14,997 nt of DNA, from the NCBI GenBank assembly GCA_001800095.1, contig MGUT01000076.1, positions 3,725 through 18,721 of the forward strand, read 5' to 3'. The notes below the pieces were generated by a model. That model made no database searches, had not been told where the DNA came from, and saw only the letters and a program-made list of their open reading frames with translations. Within the stretch, counting starts at the first letter, position 1. Each line of letters starts with the position of its first letter. Of this stretch, positions 14,013 through 14,997 are shown in pieces. Position numbers and translations under genes: made by a program. This stretch comes from Elusimicrobia bacterium RIFCSPLOWO2_01_FULL_64_13 (GTDB lineage Bacteria > Elusimicrobiota > Elusimicrobia > 2-02-FULL-39-32).

Positions 14013-14997
14013 ATGAGCGTCCTGGCCAGGTGTTCCAACTGCGCGGAACCCTTCGAGCGCCCGTTCAAGTTCTGCCCCAACTGCGGTTTGAGCGTCCTGG
14101 GTTCGGGGTTCACGGACAAGGCCGGCGTGGCCGTCCGCGACCTCTTCGACATCGCGCGGAATTTCTCCTCGGTCTCCGATCTTGAGGTCCTGCTGAAAAA
14201 AATTTCCAACACCGCGGAGAAGCTCACCCAGGCGGAGGCCTCGAGCGTCATGCTGCTCGATGACAACAAGGAATACCTCTACTTCAAGACCGCCGGGGGG
14301 GAGAAGGGCAGCTACATCAAGACCATCAAGATCCCCATCCAGCACGGGATCGCCGGCTGGGTGGCCCGGCAGGCCGAGCCCCTGCTCATCGAGGACGTGA
14401 CCCAGGACCCCAGGTTCTCCGCGGCCCTGGCGGACGACAAAAGCGGGTTCAAGACCCGGAGCATCCTGTGCGTGCCCATGATCTTCCAGGACGAGGTCAT
14501 CGGGGTGATGGAGGTCCTGAACAAACGGGCCGATGCCCCGGGCGGCCGCTTCACCGAGGACGACCGGGACATCCTGAGCAGCCTCTCCGGATTCGCCGCC
14601 GCCTCGATCGTCAACTCGAAACTTACGCTCGACCAGAAGAATTTTTTCGCCAATATCATCGAGATCCTCATTTCCGCGATGGAATCCGGCTCCAAGAACT
14701 CCCTCGGGCATTGCTGGCGCGTGGCCAAGACCAGCTGTTCCATCGCCCGCCGGCTGAAGATAGCGGACCAAAGCTACAGGAACATCTATTACGCCTCGCT
14801 CCTGCACGATATCGGCTATCTCGGGGCCGTCCGCCAGCTTCAGGAAAAGAAGGCCCAGGTCACGAAAGAAAGGATAGAACATATCCACCCGGCCATCGGA
14901 GCGGAGATGGTCGGCACCATCCGGCTGCTGCAGAACGCGGCCCCGCTCATCGAGGCCCACCACGAGCTTTGGGACGGGTCCGGCTTCCCGAACGGGC
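14013..14997 (+). CDS. Zinc-ribbon, GAF and HD-GYP signalling protein, 3' end cut by window edge
   Basis: 328 residues are visible and the frame is open at the window end. Residues 1-25 form a zinc ribbon (Cys7, Cys10, Cys21, Cys24 in two CxxC pairs). Residues about 45-205 form a GAF sensor domain (IPIQHGIAGWVARQAEPLLI, SILCVPM, EVIGVMEVLNK). From about 210 an HD-GYP domain starts: His233 in LGHCWRVA, His265-Asp266 in LLHDIGYLG, His292 in HIHPAIGAEM, and HHELWDGSGFP (316-326). HD-GYP enzymes hydrolyse cyclic di-GMP. Metal ligands are kept, but the Lys of HDIGK is Tyr, and GYP reads GFP, so activity is uncertain. It lies 25 nt after the pilus ATPase gene with no gap for a promoter, so it is probably co-transcribed. 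No clear ribosome site precedes the ATG. It may tune pilus or secretion function. Confidence 0.87.
   Translation, partial: MSVLARCSNCAEPFERPFKFCPNCGLSVLGSGFTDKAGVAVRDLFDIARNFSSVSDLEVLLKKISNTAEKLTQAEASSVMLLDDNKEYLYFKTAGGEKGSYIKTIKIPIQHGIAGWVARQAEPLLIEDVTQDPRFSAALADDKSGFKTRSILCVPMIFQDEVIGVMEVLNKRADAPGGRFTEDDRDILSSLSGFAAASIVNSKLTLDQKNFFANIIEILISAMESGSKNSLGHCWRVAKTSCSIARRLKIADQSYRNIYYASLLHDIGYLGAVRQLQEKKAQVTKERIEHIHPAIGAEMVGTIRLLQNAAPLIEAHHELWDGSGFPNG

Noticed and set aside
1..14997. tRNA, rRNA, CRISPR, transposon or phage attachment signals
   Set aside because: Read through both strands by eye and found no direct-repeat array, transposase motif, tRNA-like cloverleaf or terminal inverted repeats. 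A covariance-model scan would be needed to exclude small RNAs.

Overview
This is a GC-rich, gene-dense bacterial chromosome segment with almost no spare DNA. It looks like a diderm: there is an SPase II-type lipoprotein of the CsgG-like family and a type IV pilus / type II secretion ATPase. The GatB subunit implies tRNA-dependent amidation of Gln-tRNA and/or Asn-tRNA. I cannot name the phylum from sequence alone. No tRNA, rRNA, CRISPR array, insertion sequence or phage gene was recognised, and the content is mainly core metabolism and housekeeping.

Region 1 (1-7764, minus strand) reads as one long operon transcribed leftward from a promoter at 7736-7764. The order is eno (enolase), ftsB/divIC (cell division), a SemiSWEET-like PQ-loop membrane protein, a UvrD-type helicase fused to a RecB-type Fe-S nuclease, rmuC, a half-size TauE/SafE (TSUP) membrane protein, def (peptide deformylase) and fmt (Met-tRNA formyltransferase, cut by the window edge). 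Neighbouring genes overlap or are at most 22 nt apart, so translation is probably coupled through much of the operon. It combines glycolysis, division, DNA end repair, small transporters and N-formyl-methionine metabolism.

Region 2 (7774-10120) holds a phosphohexomutase gene (minus) and a divergent CsgG-like lipoprotein gene (plus). They are separated by 182 nt that carry both promoters and several G-runs. The lipoprotein gene converges on gatB with only 5 nt between the stop codons.

Region 3 (10116-12109, minus) holds gatB and, upstream of it, a Nudix hydrolase of the Ap4A-hydrolase type. Region 4 (12103-14997, plus) starts from a strong divergent promoter and encodes a PilB/GspE ATPase followed by a zinc-ribbon/GAF/HD-GYP signalling protein that runs off the window. 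The pair suggests a pilus or secretion motor linked to cyclic-di-GMP turnover or sensing.

The most interesting signals are regulatory. Three genes without a usable Shine-Dalgarno sequence (phosphohexomutase, gatB, Nudix) each have a -10 element 7-11 nt before the ATG, which predicts leaderless or near-leaderless mRNAs. Genes with a good Shine-Dalgarno and a mapped promoter (eno, pilB) have real leaders. The Nudix and pilB promoters are back-to-back with -35 hexamers overlapping on opposite strands. Protein-level oddities are Arg in place of the near-invariant active-site His of enolase and Tyr in place of Lys in the HDIGK motif of the HD-GYP domain. I see no convincing wholly new multi-gene system.
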